Assembly (NCBI GenBank): GCA_018268855.1
Contig: JAFDVR010000002.1
Coordinates: 248,001 to 312,000, forward strand
DNA length: 64,000 nucleotides
Direction of reading: 5' to 3'
Origin: Acidobacteriota bacterium
Lineage (GTDB): Bacteria; Acidobacteriota; Terriglobia; Terriglobales; Acidobacteriaceae
Within the stretch, counting starts at the first letter, position 1, and every line of letters begins with the position of its first letter. Shown here piece after piece: positions 51,401-59,714 of this stretch. Made by a program: the position numbers and the translations under genes. A model generated the notes under the pieces. That model saw only the letters and a program-made list of their open reading frames with translations. It searched no databases and was not told the origin of the DNA.

Positions 51401-51622
51401 GTCGCGCAGCGGAGAAGGGAAGAAGGGCAGCAGCCAGATGCATGTCACGCCAAGCGACTGCAAATAATCCAGCTTGCCCATCAACCCGGGAAAGTCGCCG
51501 ATGCCATCACCATTGGAGTCGGCAAAGGCCTTCACATGCACCTCGTAGATGATCGCGTCCTTATACCAAAGAGGATCGCTGGCGCTGCCGGGCTTCTTTC
51601 TTGTTGCTGTGGACGGAGTCAT
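48392..51622 (-). CDS. treS: Trehalose synthase fused to maltokinase (TreS-Mak)
   Basis: The protein of about 1076 residues joins two enzymes. The N-terminal GH13 part (to about residue 560) interconverts trehalose and maltose. It begins [20 protein letters not shown] and has the nucleophile region [15 protein letters not shown], the acid/base LAEANMWP and the NHDELT motif. The C-terminal maltokinase part contains [19 protein letters not shown] and a catalytic [12 protein letters not shown] loop followed by [12 protein letters not shown]. It phosphorylates maltose to maltose-1-phosphate for GlgE, encoded just upstream. ATG 51622 is used; TTG 51646 would abut the GlgE stop. Confidence 0.93.
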   Translation of the reverse strand: MTPSTATRKKPGSASDPLWYKDAIIYEVHVKAFADSNGDGIGDFPGLMGKLDYLQSLGVTCIWLLPFFPSPLRDDGYDISDYMNVNPNYGTVADFQSFLKEAHARGMQVMIELVINHTSDQHPWFQAARKAPKGSPEREMYVWSDTDKLYSGVRIIFTDTEKSNWTWDDEAQQYYWHRFFAHQPDLNFDNPRVMEEVLKAMRFWLDMGVDGLRLDAIPYLVERDGTSCENVPETHDKIKEIRAAIDAEYDDRLILAEANMWPADVRPYFGEGDECHMAFHFPLMPRIYMALRQEDRLPITEIMAQTPPIPENCQWGLFLRNHDELTLEMVTDDERDYMYFAYSADPRMRINVGIRRRLAPLVDNNRRRIELLNSILFSFPGTPILYYGDEIGMGDNIYLGDRNGVRTPMQWNSDRNAGFSRANPQKLYSPVIMDPVWGYQAINVEAQDSDTSSLLNWTRNMIALRKLFQVFGRGTLEFLKPDNRKVLAYLREYNDERVVCVANLSRFAQPVQLDLARWEGMVPVEMLGYVPFPKIGSEPYSITLGPYSFLWLELQPAPRRNEEAEAAKNPEVMIPAETLADVLAGPGLELLQEAVLPKFVCTQRWFGSKSRTIQNASVYDWATLPDVPDAALLLVDLCYTDGTSERYVFPIALRFNERNIDARDVLVEVRRASDAASDGFVVDGLALEQVRSALLKIIRDGAAIRTQHGTMAGKPSTVAIPENEMHSERSHAEQSNSSLLFEDKFILKLFRRLQPGINPDAEIGRFLTEKGYTQVPPFAGDMVYTPADGEPQTEPTTIAILQGLVQSEGDGWEWTLRELEAIDGEDAGIARYMEAARKLAQRTAEMHAVLATGTTPEMVAEPMTAASLQADAERLIEQAESALATLRRKLADLPEDLGDLAAQLLVQRSKIREIAEQIATVDPATAGKRTRIHGDYHLGQVLRTADDFVLLDFEGEPAKPIEVRREKMSPLRDVAGMLRSFRYAAAAFARTHAGVDDWVEKWDEEVATAFLRSYNSVAAPNGPEDLLRAYLLEKALYELQYELNNRPGWAEIPLRGILKLLDEHRTEATRANHGKR

Positions 51623-51646
51623 ATTCGTTCTTGCTCGCTCGTTCAA

Positions 51647-53689
51647 CTACTTGTCTGATGCGCTTCGGCGCAGATGCAAAATGTGTGCCGGCATCTTTTC
51701 CGGATGCAGCAGGACAAAGTTATAAGGCCCGTTCCAGCGATACACCTCGCCGGTCAGCGCATCATGCGCTTCGTATTGCTCGTTTTCGCGCAGCCCCAGC
51801 GCCTGCATGTCGAGCTGCGTCCACCCGCTCTGCGCATTGCGCGGATCGAGATTCACCACCGCCAAAACAACATCGTCACCAGCACGCTTGCTGTAACAGA
51901 GAAGTTGCTCGTTGTCCGTTCCATGAAAACGCAGAGTGTCGTTGCGTTGCAAGGCAGGGTGCGCGCGCCGCGTCACATTCAACGTCTTCAGCAACGGCAT
52001 CAGCGAGTCCGCGCGATCACGGTCCCAAGCACGAACCTGATACTTCTCGCTGTCCATGTACTCTTCGCTGCCGGGCTTGGCAGGTACATGCTCCATTAGC
52101 TCAAATGCCGGCCCATACACGCCCCAGTTTGAACACAGCGTGGCCGCCAGCACCGCACGCATCTGGAACGAGGCACGCAACCCCGTCTTCAACGATCCCG
52201 GCAGAATGTCCGGCGTATTTGGCCAGAAGTTCGGCCTGAAGAAATCCGACACCGGCGGCTGCGTGATCTCCGTCAGATACTCGCGCAGGTCCTTCGCCGT
52301 CTCGCGCCATGTGAAGTACGTATAGCTCTGCGTAAATCCGCGCTTCGCCAGCCCATACATCACATGCGGACGCGTAAATGCCTCCGCCAGAAAGATCGCA
52401 TCTGGAAGCTGCCGCTGCACCTCCGCAATGCACCAGTGCCAGAACGGCAACGCCTTGGTATGTGGATTGTCCACGCGAAAGATGCGCACACCGCGCCGCG
52501 TCCAGAACAGAAACACGTTCAGCAGTTCATGCCAAAGATTGTTCCAGTCGTCCGACTCAAAGTTCAGCGGATAAATATCCTGGTACTTTTTCGGTGGGTT
52601 CTCCGCATATTGAATCGTTCCGTCAGGCCGAATCAAAAACCAGTCAGGATGCAGCGACACCCATGGATGTTCCGGCGAACATTGAAACGCAATGTCCAGC
52701 GCAATCTCCACGCCATGTTCGCGCGCCACATCCATCACCATGTCGAAATCTTCCAGCGTGCCAAGTTCCGGCAGGATAGCCGTGTGCCCACCCTCGCGCG
52801 CTCCAATCGCCCAGGGGCTGCCCACATCTTCTGCCCCAGCGACTACGCTATTGTTCTTGCCCTTGCGAAACGCGCGCCCGATCGGATGGATCGGTGGAAA
52901 ATAAACCACGTCAAAACCCGCATCCGCGATCTGTGGGATTAGTTTTGCCGCATCGCGCAGCGTGCCATGTTTGCCAGCCTCTCCCGCAGAACGAGGAAAG
53001 AACTCATACCAGCTTGAAAAGCGAGCTCGTTCGCGATCCACGCGCACCGGAATTTCGCGCTCATACACCGTTGCAAGCGACAGGTCTGGATAACGTTCCA
53101 CCAGTTCCATAATCTCCGGCATAAGTGGATTTTCATACCGCGTTACCTTCTTCTCCGCAGACGCTCGCAGGGATGCGCCGAACGCCTTCAACCGCTTCGC
53201 CTCTTCACCCTTCGCTCCGGCGCTGGCACGGTCCACCAGAAGGGCGCCTGAACGGAATGCCAGCGCAATGTCTTTATGCAACTGCGTTTGTATCTCCGTG
53301 GCGCGTTTGCGGTCGTCTTCGCTTGTCTCAGGGTCGCAGGCAAGTGGATCGGTCTGCGCGCCAATACGCTTCTCCAGGTCAGAGGCCCACGTATCGAAGT
53401 GGTCTACCCATCCCTGCACAGTGAATTGCCATGATCCAACTGTGTTTGGGACAAAGTTGCCGCTCCACATATCGTTTCCAATTGGATACATGGGTGCGGT
53501 CCGCCACTCCTGTTGTTGCGAAGGACGATACAGCAGACGGGCCTTTACATGATCGTGTCCATCGCCAAACACTGCGGCGCGCACCTCAACGTTCTCGCCC
53601 ACCACGCGTTTCGCCGGGAATTTGCCGCAGTCAATTTGCGGTGTCACATTCTCGATCGCAACGCGGCTTCTTCCGTGAGTGGGCTTCAA
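51647..53689 (-). CDS. glgE: Alpha-1,4-glucan:maltose-1-phosphate maltosyltransferase
   Basis: GlgE extends alpha-1,4-glucan with maltose-1-phosphate. The 680-residue product has the N-terminal DUF3416 domain (VGENVEVRAAVFGDGHD), the GH13_3 barrel with FPPIHPIGRAFRKGKNN, the nucleophile Asp407 in FRVDNPHTKALPFW and the acid/base Glu436 in FLAEAFTRP. These match GlgE of actinobacteria in order and spacing. The start is TTG 53689, with AAAGGCGGA about ten bases upstream. It is followed directly by the TreS-Mak gene, giving the full trehalose-to-glucan (GlgE) pathway. treY is divergent across 170 bases. Confidence 0.95.
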   Translation of the reverse strand: MKPTHGRSRVAIENVTPQIDCGKFPAKRVVGENVEVRAAVFGDGHDHVKARLLYRPSQQQEWRTAPMYPIGNDMWSGNFVPNTVGSWQFTVQGWVDHFDTWASDLEKRIGAQTDPLACDPETSEDDRKRATEIQTQLHKDIALAFRSGALLVDRASAGAKGEEAKRLKAFGASLRASAEKKVTRYENPLMPEIMELVERYPDLSLATVYEREIPVRVDRERARFSSWYEFFPRSAGEAGKHGTLRDAAKLIPQIADAGFDVVYFPPIHPIGRAFRKGKNNSVVAGAEDVGSPWAIGAREGGHTAILPELGTLEDFDMVMDVAREHGVEIALDIAFQCSPEHPWVSLHPDWFLIRPDGTIQYAENPPKKYQDIYPLNFESDDWNNLWHELLNVFLFWTRRGVRIFRVDNPHTKALPFWHWCIAEVQRQLPDAIFLAEAFTRPHVMYGLAKRGFTQSYTYFTWRETAKDLREYLTEITQPPVSDFFRPNFWPNTPDILPGSLKTGLRASFQMRAVLAATLCSNWGVYGPAFELMEHVPAKPGSEEYMDSEKYQVRAWDRDRADSLMPLLKTLNVTRRAHPALQRNDTLRFHGTDNEQLLCYSKRAGDDVVLAVVNLDPRNAQSGWTQLDMQALGLRENEQYEAHDALTGEVYRWNGPYNFVLLHPEKMPAHILHLRRSASDK

Positions 53690-53859
53690 ATTTCTGTCCG
53701 CCTTTCGCCTGTCTCTCTACGGATGCACTCTGCCACCCGTGCGTTTGTCCGCAGCCACTTGGGGTGCAACCTGCTTTCGCGAAAGGTTCTCTAATAAAAG
53801 ACGTACCGGGCACAACCGGGAAGGGTACAAACGGCCCATGAGAGGACGAACGAACGACC

Positions 53860-56532
53860 ATGCCCAGAACGCCTTTGGCTACCTATCGCATGCAGCTTCA
53901 CGCCGGATTTCAATTTTCGGCAGCTAGCCAGACGGCAGACTATCTTGCTGCATTGGGAGTCTCTCATCTATACGCCTCTCCTTACATGCAGGCGGCTCCC
54001 GGCAGCCTGCACGGATACGATGTCACGGCGCACGGCACGGTAAATAAGGAACTTGGTGGCGCACAAGCGCACGCACGTATGGTCGAGAAGCTGCGCTCGC
54101 TCGGCCTCGGGCAGGTACTCGATATTGTTCCAAACCATATGGCCGTTTCTGCGGAAAATGCACAGTGGATCGATGTACTGGAAAATGGGCCTTCGAGCCG
54201 TTACTCCTCGTTCTTTGATATTGATTGGAACTCCGCCGAAGAGCGCCTGCGCGACAAGGTCGTTCTTCCCGTCCTTGGCGATCAGTACGGCCGCGTGCTC
54301 AGCCGTAAAGAACTGCGGCTCACACGCTTCGGAAGTACCTTCCGTATCCGTTACTTTGACAATGAGTATCCCGTTGCGCCGCGTTCACTGGCCCTCATTC
54401 TGGCGCGCGCTGCGGAGATAGCCCACTCCGACGAACTTAACTTCCTCGCGGAATCCTTTCGCCGCCTGCCTGCACCACAAAGTACAGAACGCCGCATACA
54501 GCAGCAGCGTCACCGTGACAAAGCCGTTCTGCAGACACTCCTAGATCGTCTCTGCGCAGAACATCATGAAGTTTCCAACGCCATTGATTCTGCTATCGCC
54601 GAATGGAATGAAGATATCGACAAAATGGACGATCTGCTCAACCGCCAGAGCTATCGCCTTGCGTATTGGAAGATAGGCGATGAAGAACTGGGCTATCGCC
54701 GCTTCTTCGATGTAAACAATCTCATTGGCGTCCGGCAGGAACGCGAGCACGTCTTCGAAGCCACGCATGAACTGGTGTTGAAGTGGCTTGCTGATGGCAC
54801 GCTGGATGGAGTGCGCGTCGATCATCCTGACGGTCTGCGCGATCCGCAGCAGTACTTTACACGCCTGCGTGAACGTGCCTCCGACGCATGGATATTAGGT
54901 GAAAAAATCCTCGAACCCGGAGAGTTTCTCCGTTCCGACTGGCCCATTCAGGGGACTACCGGCTATGACTTTCTTACCGTCTGCAATCAACTTCTGGTGG
55001 AACCGAACGGTCTTGAAGCACTGAATGCCATCTATGCCGATTACACCCGTCAACCCACGGACTTTGAAGAGATAGCGTACGAGAAAAAGCTGAAGATTGC
55101 CTCGGAAACGCTCGCCTCGGACGTCAACCGTCTCGCTACACTCTTTGTGGACATCTGTGAAAACAATCGTGACAGCCGCGACTTTACCCGTGCGGATATC
55201 CGCCGCGCCATTCGTACTGCGGCGGCCTGTTTTCATATCTATCGCACCTATGTCGTTGCAGAACGCGATCAGATTACAGACGAAGACCGCGAACGCATCG
55301 GCCAAGCCATTGAAGAAGCCAAGATGCGCAAGCCGGATATCGATCCTGGCCTGCTGGACTTTCTTGGCCGCGTTCTCTGCCTTGAGGTGCGCGGCGAAAA
55401 GGAATCCGAGTTCGCCATGCGGTTTCAGCAACTCACCGGCCCTGTGATGGCCAAAGGAGTGGAGGACACGGCGTTCTACTGCTACAACCGTCTCACCTCA
55501 CTCAACGAAGTGGGTGGCGACCCCGGCACGCGTGGTCTTTCCCTCAAGGACTTCCACGCCTACATGGCACACATGCAGCAGACCTTGCCCGAGACCATGC
55601 TCACCCTTTCCACGCATGACACGAAACGCGCAGATGATGTCCGCGCCCGCCTGCATGTTCTTACCGAAATGCCTGATCGCTTTCGCATCACCATCAAGCG
55701 CTGGCAGCGCATGACGCACCCGTTCCGCACCGGTCCTTACCCCGATCCGCCAACCGAATATTTCTTCTATCAAACGCTAATCGGCGCATGGCCCATCTCC
55801 GCCGAACGCATGAAGGCATACATGCTCAAGGCCATGCGGGAAGCCAAGATGGAAACCTCATGGACACAGACCAACACCGAGTATGAAGAAGCACTGGAGA
55901 ACTTCATCGATCAGGCGCTTGCTGATGAAGCGTTCATGGGAGATGTGGAGAGTTTCGTAAACCGCATCAATCGCGCAGGCCGCATCAACTCCCTTGCGCA
56001 GACGCTCATCAAGTGCACTGCGCCCGGCGTTCCCGATCTTTACCAGGGCGGGGAACTATGGGACCACTCGCTCGTGGACCCTGACAATCGCCGTCCTGTG
56101 GATTACGATCTGCGCCGCTGGCTGCTCGGTGAGTTGAAGGCCATGTCCCCCGAGCAATACATCGCACAGGCTGACCAGCGGTTTGAAGACGGTACGCCAA
56201 AACTCTGGACCATCTATAAAGCATTGGAGTTGCGCCGGGAACGTCCCAACGCCTTCGGCGCTGCATCCACCTACGCGCCCGCGGAGGTCACGGGTCCGCG
56301 CGCCGACAACTGCATTGCCTTTTTGCGCAACGGAGAAGTCCTCACGCTCGTCCCGCGCTTCTCCTATACCGTAGACGGCGCATGGGGAGGCACATGGATT
56401 AAGATACCGCGCGGAAACTGGCGCAACCGTCTCACTGGTGCTGCCGTGCAAGGTGGCGTCAAGGTGCGTGTCAGTTCATTGCTCGAAGTGTTTCCGGTCG
56501 CTCTGTTAGCGAAGGAAAAGGAAGTAATCTGA
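53860..56532 (+). CDS. treY: Malto-oligosyltrehalose synthase
   Basis: TreY rearranges the reducing end of malto-oligosaccharides to an alpha,alpha-1,1 (trehalosyl) end. The 890-residue GH13_26 enzyme begins PRTPLATYRMQLHAGFQF. It has SPYMQAAPGSLHGYDVTAHG, VLDIVPNHMAVS, the nucleophile region DGVRVDHPDGLRDP, ILGEKILEPGE, a TLSTHDTKRADDVRARL segment and PGVPDLYQGGELWD. Length is slightly above the usual 700-840. The ATG at 53860 lacks a strong ribosome binding site. The stop overlaps the treZ start (TGATG). Confidence 0.96.
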   Translation: MPRTPLATYRMQLHAGFQFSAASQTADYLAALGVSHLYASPYMQAAPGSLHGYDVTAHGTVNKELGGAQAHARMVEKLRSLGLGQVLDIVPNHMAVSAENAQWIDVLENGPSSRYSSFFDIDWNSAEERLRDKVVLPVLGDQYGRVLSRKELRLTRFGSTFRIRYFDNEYPVAPRSLALILARAAEIAHSDELNFLAESFRRLPAPQSTERRIQQQRHRDKAVLQTLLDRLCAEHHEVSNAIDSAIAEWNEDIDKMDDLLNRQSYRLAYWKIGDEELGYRRFFDVNNLIGVRQEREHVFEATHELVLKWLADGTLDGVRVDHPDGLRDPQQYFTRLRERASDAWILGEKILEPGEFLRSDWPIQGTTGYDFLTVCNQLLVEPNGLEALNAIYADYTRQPTDFEEIAYEKKLKIASETLASDVNRLATLFVDICENNRDSRDFTRADIRRAIRTAAACFHIYRTYVVAERDQITDEDRERIGQAIEEAKMRKPDIDPGLLDFLGRVLCLEVRGEKESEFAMRFQQLTGPVMAKGVEDTAFYCYNRLTSLNEVGGDPGTRGLSLKDFHAYMAHMQQTLPETMLTLSTHDTKRADDVRARLHVLTEMPDRFRITIKRWQRMTHPFRTGPYPDPPTEYFFYQTLIGAWPISAERMKAYMLKAMREAKMETSWTQTNTEYEEALENFIDQALADEAFMGDVESFVNRINRAGRINSLAQTLIKCTAPGVPDLYQGGELWDHSLVDPDNRRPVDYDLRRWLLGELKAMSPEQYIAQADQRFEDGTPKLWTIYKALELRRERPNAFGAASTYAPAEVTGPRADNCIAFLRNGEVLTLVPRFSYTVDGAWGGTWIKIPRGNWRNRLTGAAVQGGVKVRVSSLLEVFPVALLAKEKEVI

Positions 56533-58274
56533 TGCATTTTTCTGTCTGGGCACCCAAACGTAAATCGGTCTCGCTAAAGCTGCAGGATGCCACGCATCCC
56601 ATGCAAGGGCCCGATGACCGGGGATGGTGGAACATCGATCTCGACACCGGAAGTGCTGAGGTGGACTACACCTTTCTCCTCGATGATGAACAAGGCCCCT
56701 ATCCCGATCCGCGTTCGCCATATCAACCCAACGGTGTCCATGCCGCATCGCGTACTTACAATCACACGCGCTTCCAGTGGACAGACCAAAACTTTCGAGC
56801 AGCACCGCTCTCCGCTGCCATCATCTATGAGCTGCACATCGGCACGTTCACTCCAGAAGGCACCTTCGATGCAGCTATCGCCCATCTTGACCACCTCGTC
56901 TCCCTCGGTGTCACACATGTGGAGTTCATGCCGGTTGCTGCCTTTGAAGGCGATCACGGCTGGGGATATGACGGTGTGGCCCTATTCGCGCCACACCAAC
57001 CCTACGGCGGTCCTGACGGTCTCAAGCGCCTGATCGATGCCTGCCACGCGCGCGGTCTCGCCGTAGTCCTCGATGTGGTCTACAACCACTTCGGTCCCAG
57101 TGGAAACTACACCGGTCTCTACGGACAATATCTCAACCATCGTCACAGCACGCCGTGGGGAGGTGCGGTCAACTTTGAGGCCGCAGGCTCCGATCAGGTG
57201 CGCCGCTTCTTCATCGACAATGCGCTCATGTGGCTGCGCGATTACCACGTGGATGGCCTGCGTCTTGATGCCGTGCATGAGTTCGTCGACCGTTCTGCCA
57301 TTCACTTTCTCGAACAACTCTCCACCGAAGTGGAAGATCTCTCCGCCACCATCGGCAAGCAGCTTGTTTCCATCGCCGAAAGCGACCTTAATGACCCCCG
57401 TATCGTTACGCCCCGGGAAGCCAACGGCTATGGAATTGATGCGCAGTGGAGCGACGATTTTCATCACGCGCTCCATGCTGTCCTAACTGGAGAGGGTAGC
57501 GGCTACTACGAAGATTTCGGTTCCCTCGATCAGCTTGCCAAGGCACTCACTGATGTCTTCGTCTACAACGGCATCTACTCCGGCCATCGCTCCCGCATTC
57601 ATGGTCGTCCCATCGGGAATCTTTCTTATCATCACTTCCTCGGGTACAGCCAGACGCACGATCAGGTGGGGAACCGCGCGCAGGGCGACCGCCTATGCCA
57701 TCTTGTCTCCTTCCATCGCGCGCAGATCGCCGCCGCTCTCGTGCTCACCTCGGCTTTCGTCCCCATGCTTTTTCAAGGCGAAGAGTGGGCCGCTTCTTCC
57801 CCCTTCCAGTACTTCGCGGATCATCAGGACGAGGAACTTCGCCACAATGTGACGCGTGGACGCATGGAAGAATTCAGTGCCTTTGGCTGGAAACCCGAAG
57901 ATGTTCCTGATCCCGAATCCATCGAGACCTTTCAGCGCTCCAAGCTGAAATGGAATGAGATATCCAAGCCGCCACATAAGGAGATGCTGGATTGGTACCA
58001 CAAACTGATTGCGCTGCGGCGGTCTACACCTGCCCTGAATCACGCGGATGCGGGTTCAGTTGAGGTCAAAATAGATAATGCTGCTAAAACGATGCAAATT
58101 TGTCGAGATGCGATACAAACCTGCGTTAATTTCGGTCAAAACGGCTCTAAATTCCTTCTGCCCGACGCAGCCGAAATCTTGCTTTCTAACGGTTCCTCCA
58201 TCTGCTCCGGCAACGTTCTCCAGCTTCCGCCGGAAACAGTTGCAGTTCTGCGCCTTTCCGGGCGTCGGCCTTGA
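56532..58274 (+). CDS. treZ: Malto-oligosyltrehalose trehalohydrolase
   Basis: TreZ cuts free trehalose from the TreY product. The 580-residue GH13_10 enzyme has the N-terminal carbohydrate-binding fold (MHFSVWAPKRKSVSLKL). Its barrel shows YELHIGTFTPEGTFDAAI, FMPVAAFEGDHGWGYDGVAL, VVYNHFGPSGNY, the nucleophile region GLRLDAVHEFVD and SIAESDLNDPR. YSQTHDQVGNRAQGDRL and FQGEEWAASSPFQYFADH follow. Start and treY stop overlap (TGATG), so the two enzymes are coupled. Together with TreS and GlgE this locus can both make trehalose from glucan and convert it back. No debranching enzyme gene (glgX/treX) is seen. Confidence 0.96.
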   Translation: MHFSVWAPKRKSVSLKLQDATHPMQGPDDRGWWNIDLDTGSAEVDYTFLLDDEQGPYPDPRSPYQPNGVHAASRTYNHTRFQWTDQNFRAAPLSAAIIYELHIGTFTPEGTFDAAIAHLDHLVSLGVTHVEFMPVAAFEGDHGWGYDGVALFAPHQPYGGPDGLKRLIDACHARGLAVVLDVVYNHFGPSGNYTGLYGQYLNHRHSTPWGGAVNFEAAGSDQVRRFFIDNALMWLRDYHVDGLRLDAVHEFVDRSAIHFLEQLSTEVEDLSATIGKQLVSIAESDLNDPRIVTPREANGYGIDAQWSDDFHHALHAVLTGEGSGYYEDFGSLDQLAKALTDVFVYNGIYSGHRSRIHGRPIGNLSYHHFLGYSQTHDQVGNRAQGDRLCHLVSFHRAQIAAALVLTSAFVPMLFQGEEWAASSPFQYFADHQDEELRHNVTRGRMEEFSAFGWKPEDVPDPESIETFQRSKLKWNEISKPPHKEMLDWYHKLIALRRSTPALNHADAGSVEVKIDNAAKTMQICRDAIQTCVNFGQNGSKFLLPDAAEILLSNGSSICSGNVLQLPPETVAVLRLSGRRP

Positions 58275-58439
58275 TATCCTGCTAAATGTGCGTATTACGT
58301 CGAGCGACCCCTTAGAGGAATCGTCTTTGACAAATTTCGTATTTATTTTTCGAAACAAATTTTTTGTTCGTCCGTCTGTTCCGATTGGCCCTCGTGTACG
58401 TTCCGCAAAGTGTGTCGTTCAGGAGAATGCAGGTCCCTT

Positions 58440-59675
58440 ATGAGCTTCCTCGCAGGTTTTAGCCGCCAGAGCGGCGTCCTCATTGTTTCAGCTGGTCTTT
58501 TGGCTTGCGGCTCCATGCCTTCTGCTGTGTTCGCGCAGGACGCGCCTGCTACAGCCTCCGCAGCAGCCCGCCAGCTCGGCACGGTCAAATCCGTCAGCGG
58601 CGACACGCTATCGATTGCTACCGATAAGGGCGCAAGTTTCAGCGTGCAGGTAGACCCGGCAGCAAAAATCGTTTTGCTGGCCCCCGGCTCCACAGACCTG
58701 AAGACAGCTACACCCTCCAGCTTCGACAACATCGCTGTGGGAGATCGCGTACTCGCCTCTGGCAAAACTGGCGATACGCCGACTACGATACATGCCACGC
58801 GCATAGTTGTGATGAAGTCGGCCGACATCGCTCAGCGTAACGCACAGCTTCAGGCCGATTGGCAGAAGCGCGGCTCCGGTGGCATCGTTTCGGCGGTAGA
58901 TCCGGCAAACGGCGACATCACCATCAAAAGCGGTGCGCGCACAATCACACTTAAAACTACTCCCAAAACCATCTTCCGCCGCTACTCTTCCGGATCGGTA
59001 AAGTATGAGGACGCCAGAAACAGCACTCTGCAGGAGATTGCAGTGGGCGATCAGCTTCGCGTGCGTGGCGAACATTCAGAAGATGGCAGCACCATTACCG
59101 CCGACGAGGTCGTCTCCGGTTCCTTCAGCAACGTTGCTGGAACCATCGTCTCGGTAGACGCCCCCGGCCAGACCATCGTAGTCAAAGACCTGGCGAAAAA
59201 GAAGAATGTCACAGTCCACCTGAGTGCTGCCACGAACATCCGAACGCTCCCGGCTGAAATAGCCACCCGCCTTGCTGCCCGTACCCGTGGTGCTGGTGCA
59301 AGGGCCGGAACGCCAGCAGAAAACGGCGCAGCACATCCGGCGGCCGAAGCTCCTTCCGCAGGTTCCGGTGAGGGGATGCACCGTGGTCCGGGCGCAACAG
59401 GAGGCCGCTCCCGCGATCTCTCCCAAATTATCGCCAGCCTTCCTTCTCAGACGCTTGCCGATCTCAAACCCGGCGAAGCGCTTATGATCGTGGGTTCGCA
59501 ATCCGCTCCCAGCGAGCCCCTTACGGCGATTACGGTGCTTAGCGGTGTGGAACCCATTCTTGCGGCAGCGCCATCCGGATCCAACGCCATGACCCTCTCT
59601 CCCTGGAACCTTGATTCCAGCGCTGGGGGCGGTGGTGGTCCTGACATGGGTGGCAGCGGCGGCTCGCAGCAATAA
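58440..59675 (+). CDS. Secreted DUF5666-type protein
   Basis: The 411-residue product has a signal peptide (ends GSMPSAVFAQ) and repeated small beta domains of the DUF5666/OB-like kind: GTVKSVSGDTLSIATDKGAS, AVGDRVLASGK, GIVSAVDPANGDITIKSGAR, AVGDQLRVRGEHSEDGSTI and GTIVSVDAPGQTIVVKDLA. A Gly/Ala-rich region and a Gly/Ser-rich C-terminal tail follow. The role is unknown. ATG 58440 begins the signal peptide. The TonB receptor starts 39 bases after its stop, so the two are probably cotranscribed and may work together at the outer membrane. Confidence 0.75.
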   Translation: MSFLAGFSRQSGVLIVSAGLLACGSMPSAVFAQDAPATASAAARQLGTVKSVSGDTLSIATDKGASFSVQVDPAAKIVLLAPGSTDLKTATPSSFDNIAVGDRVLASGKTGDTPTTIHATRIVVMKSADIAQRNAQLQADWQKRGSGGIVSAVDPANGDITIKSGARTITLKTTPKTIFRRYSSGSVKYEDARNSTLQEIAVGDQLRVRGEHSEDGSTITADEVVSGSFSNVAGTIVSVDAPGQTIVVKDLAKKKNVTVHLSAATNIRTLPAEIATRLAARTRGAGARAGTPAENGAAHPAAEAPSAGSGEGMHRGPGATGGRSRDLSQIIASLPSQTLADLKPGEALMIVGSQSAPSEPLTAITVLSGVEPILAAAPSGSNAMTLSPWNLDSSAGGGGGPDMGGSGGSQQ

Positions 59676-59714
59676 CCCACTTTGTTTTCTCTACCTATTC
59701 TGAGGAGTTTCAGC

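Noticed and set aside
58327..58355. TTGACA in the gap before the DUF5666 gene as a promoter
   Set aside because: No acceptable -10 box at 16-18 bases; the surrounding sequence is only AT-rich.
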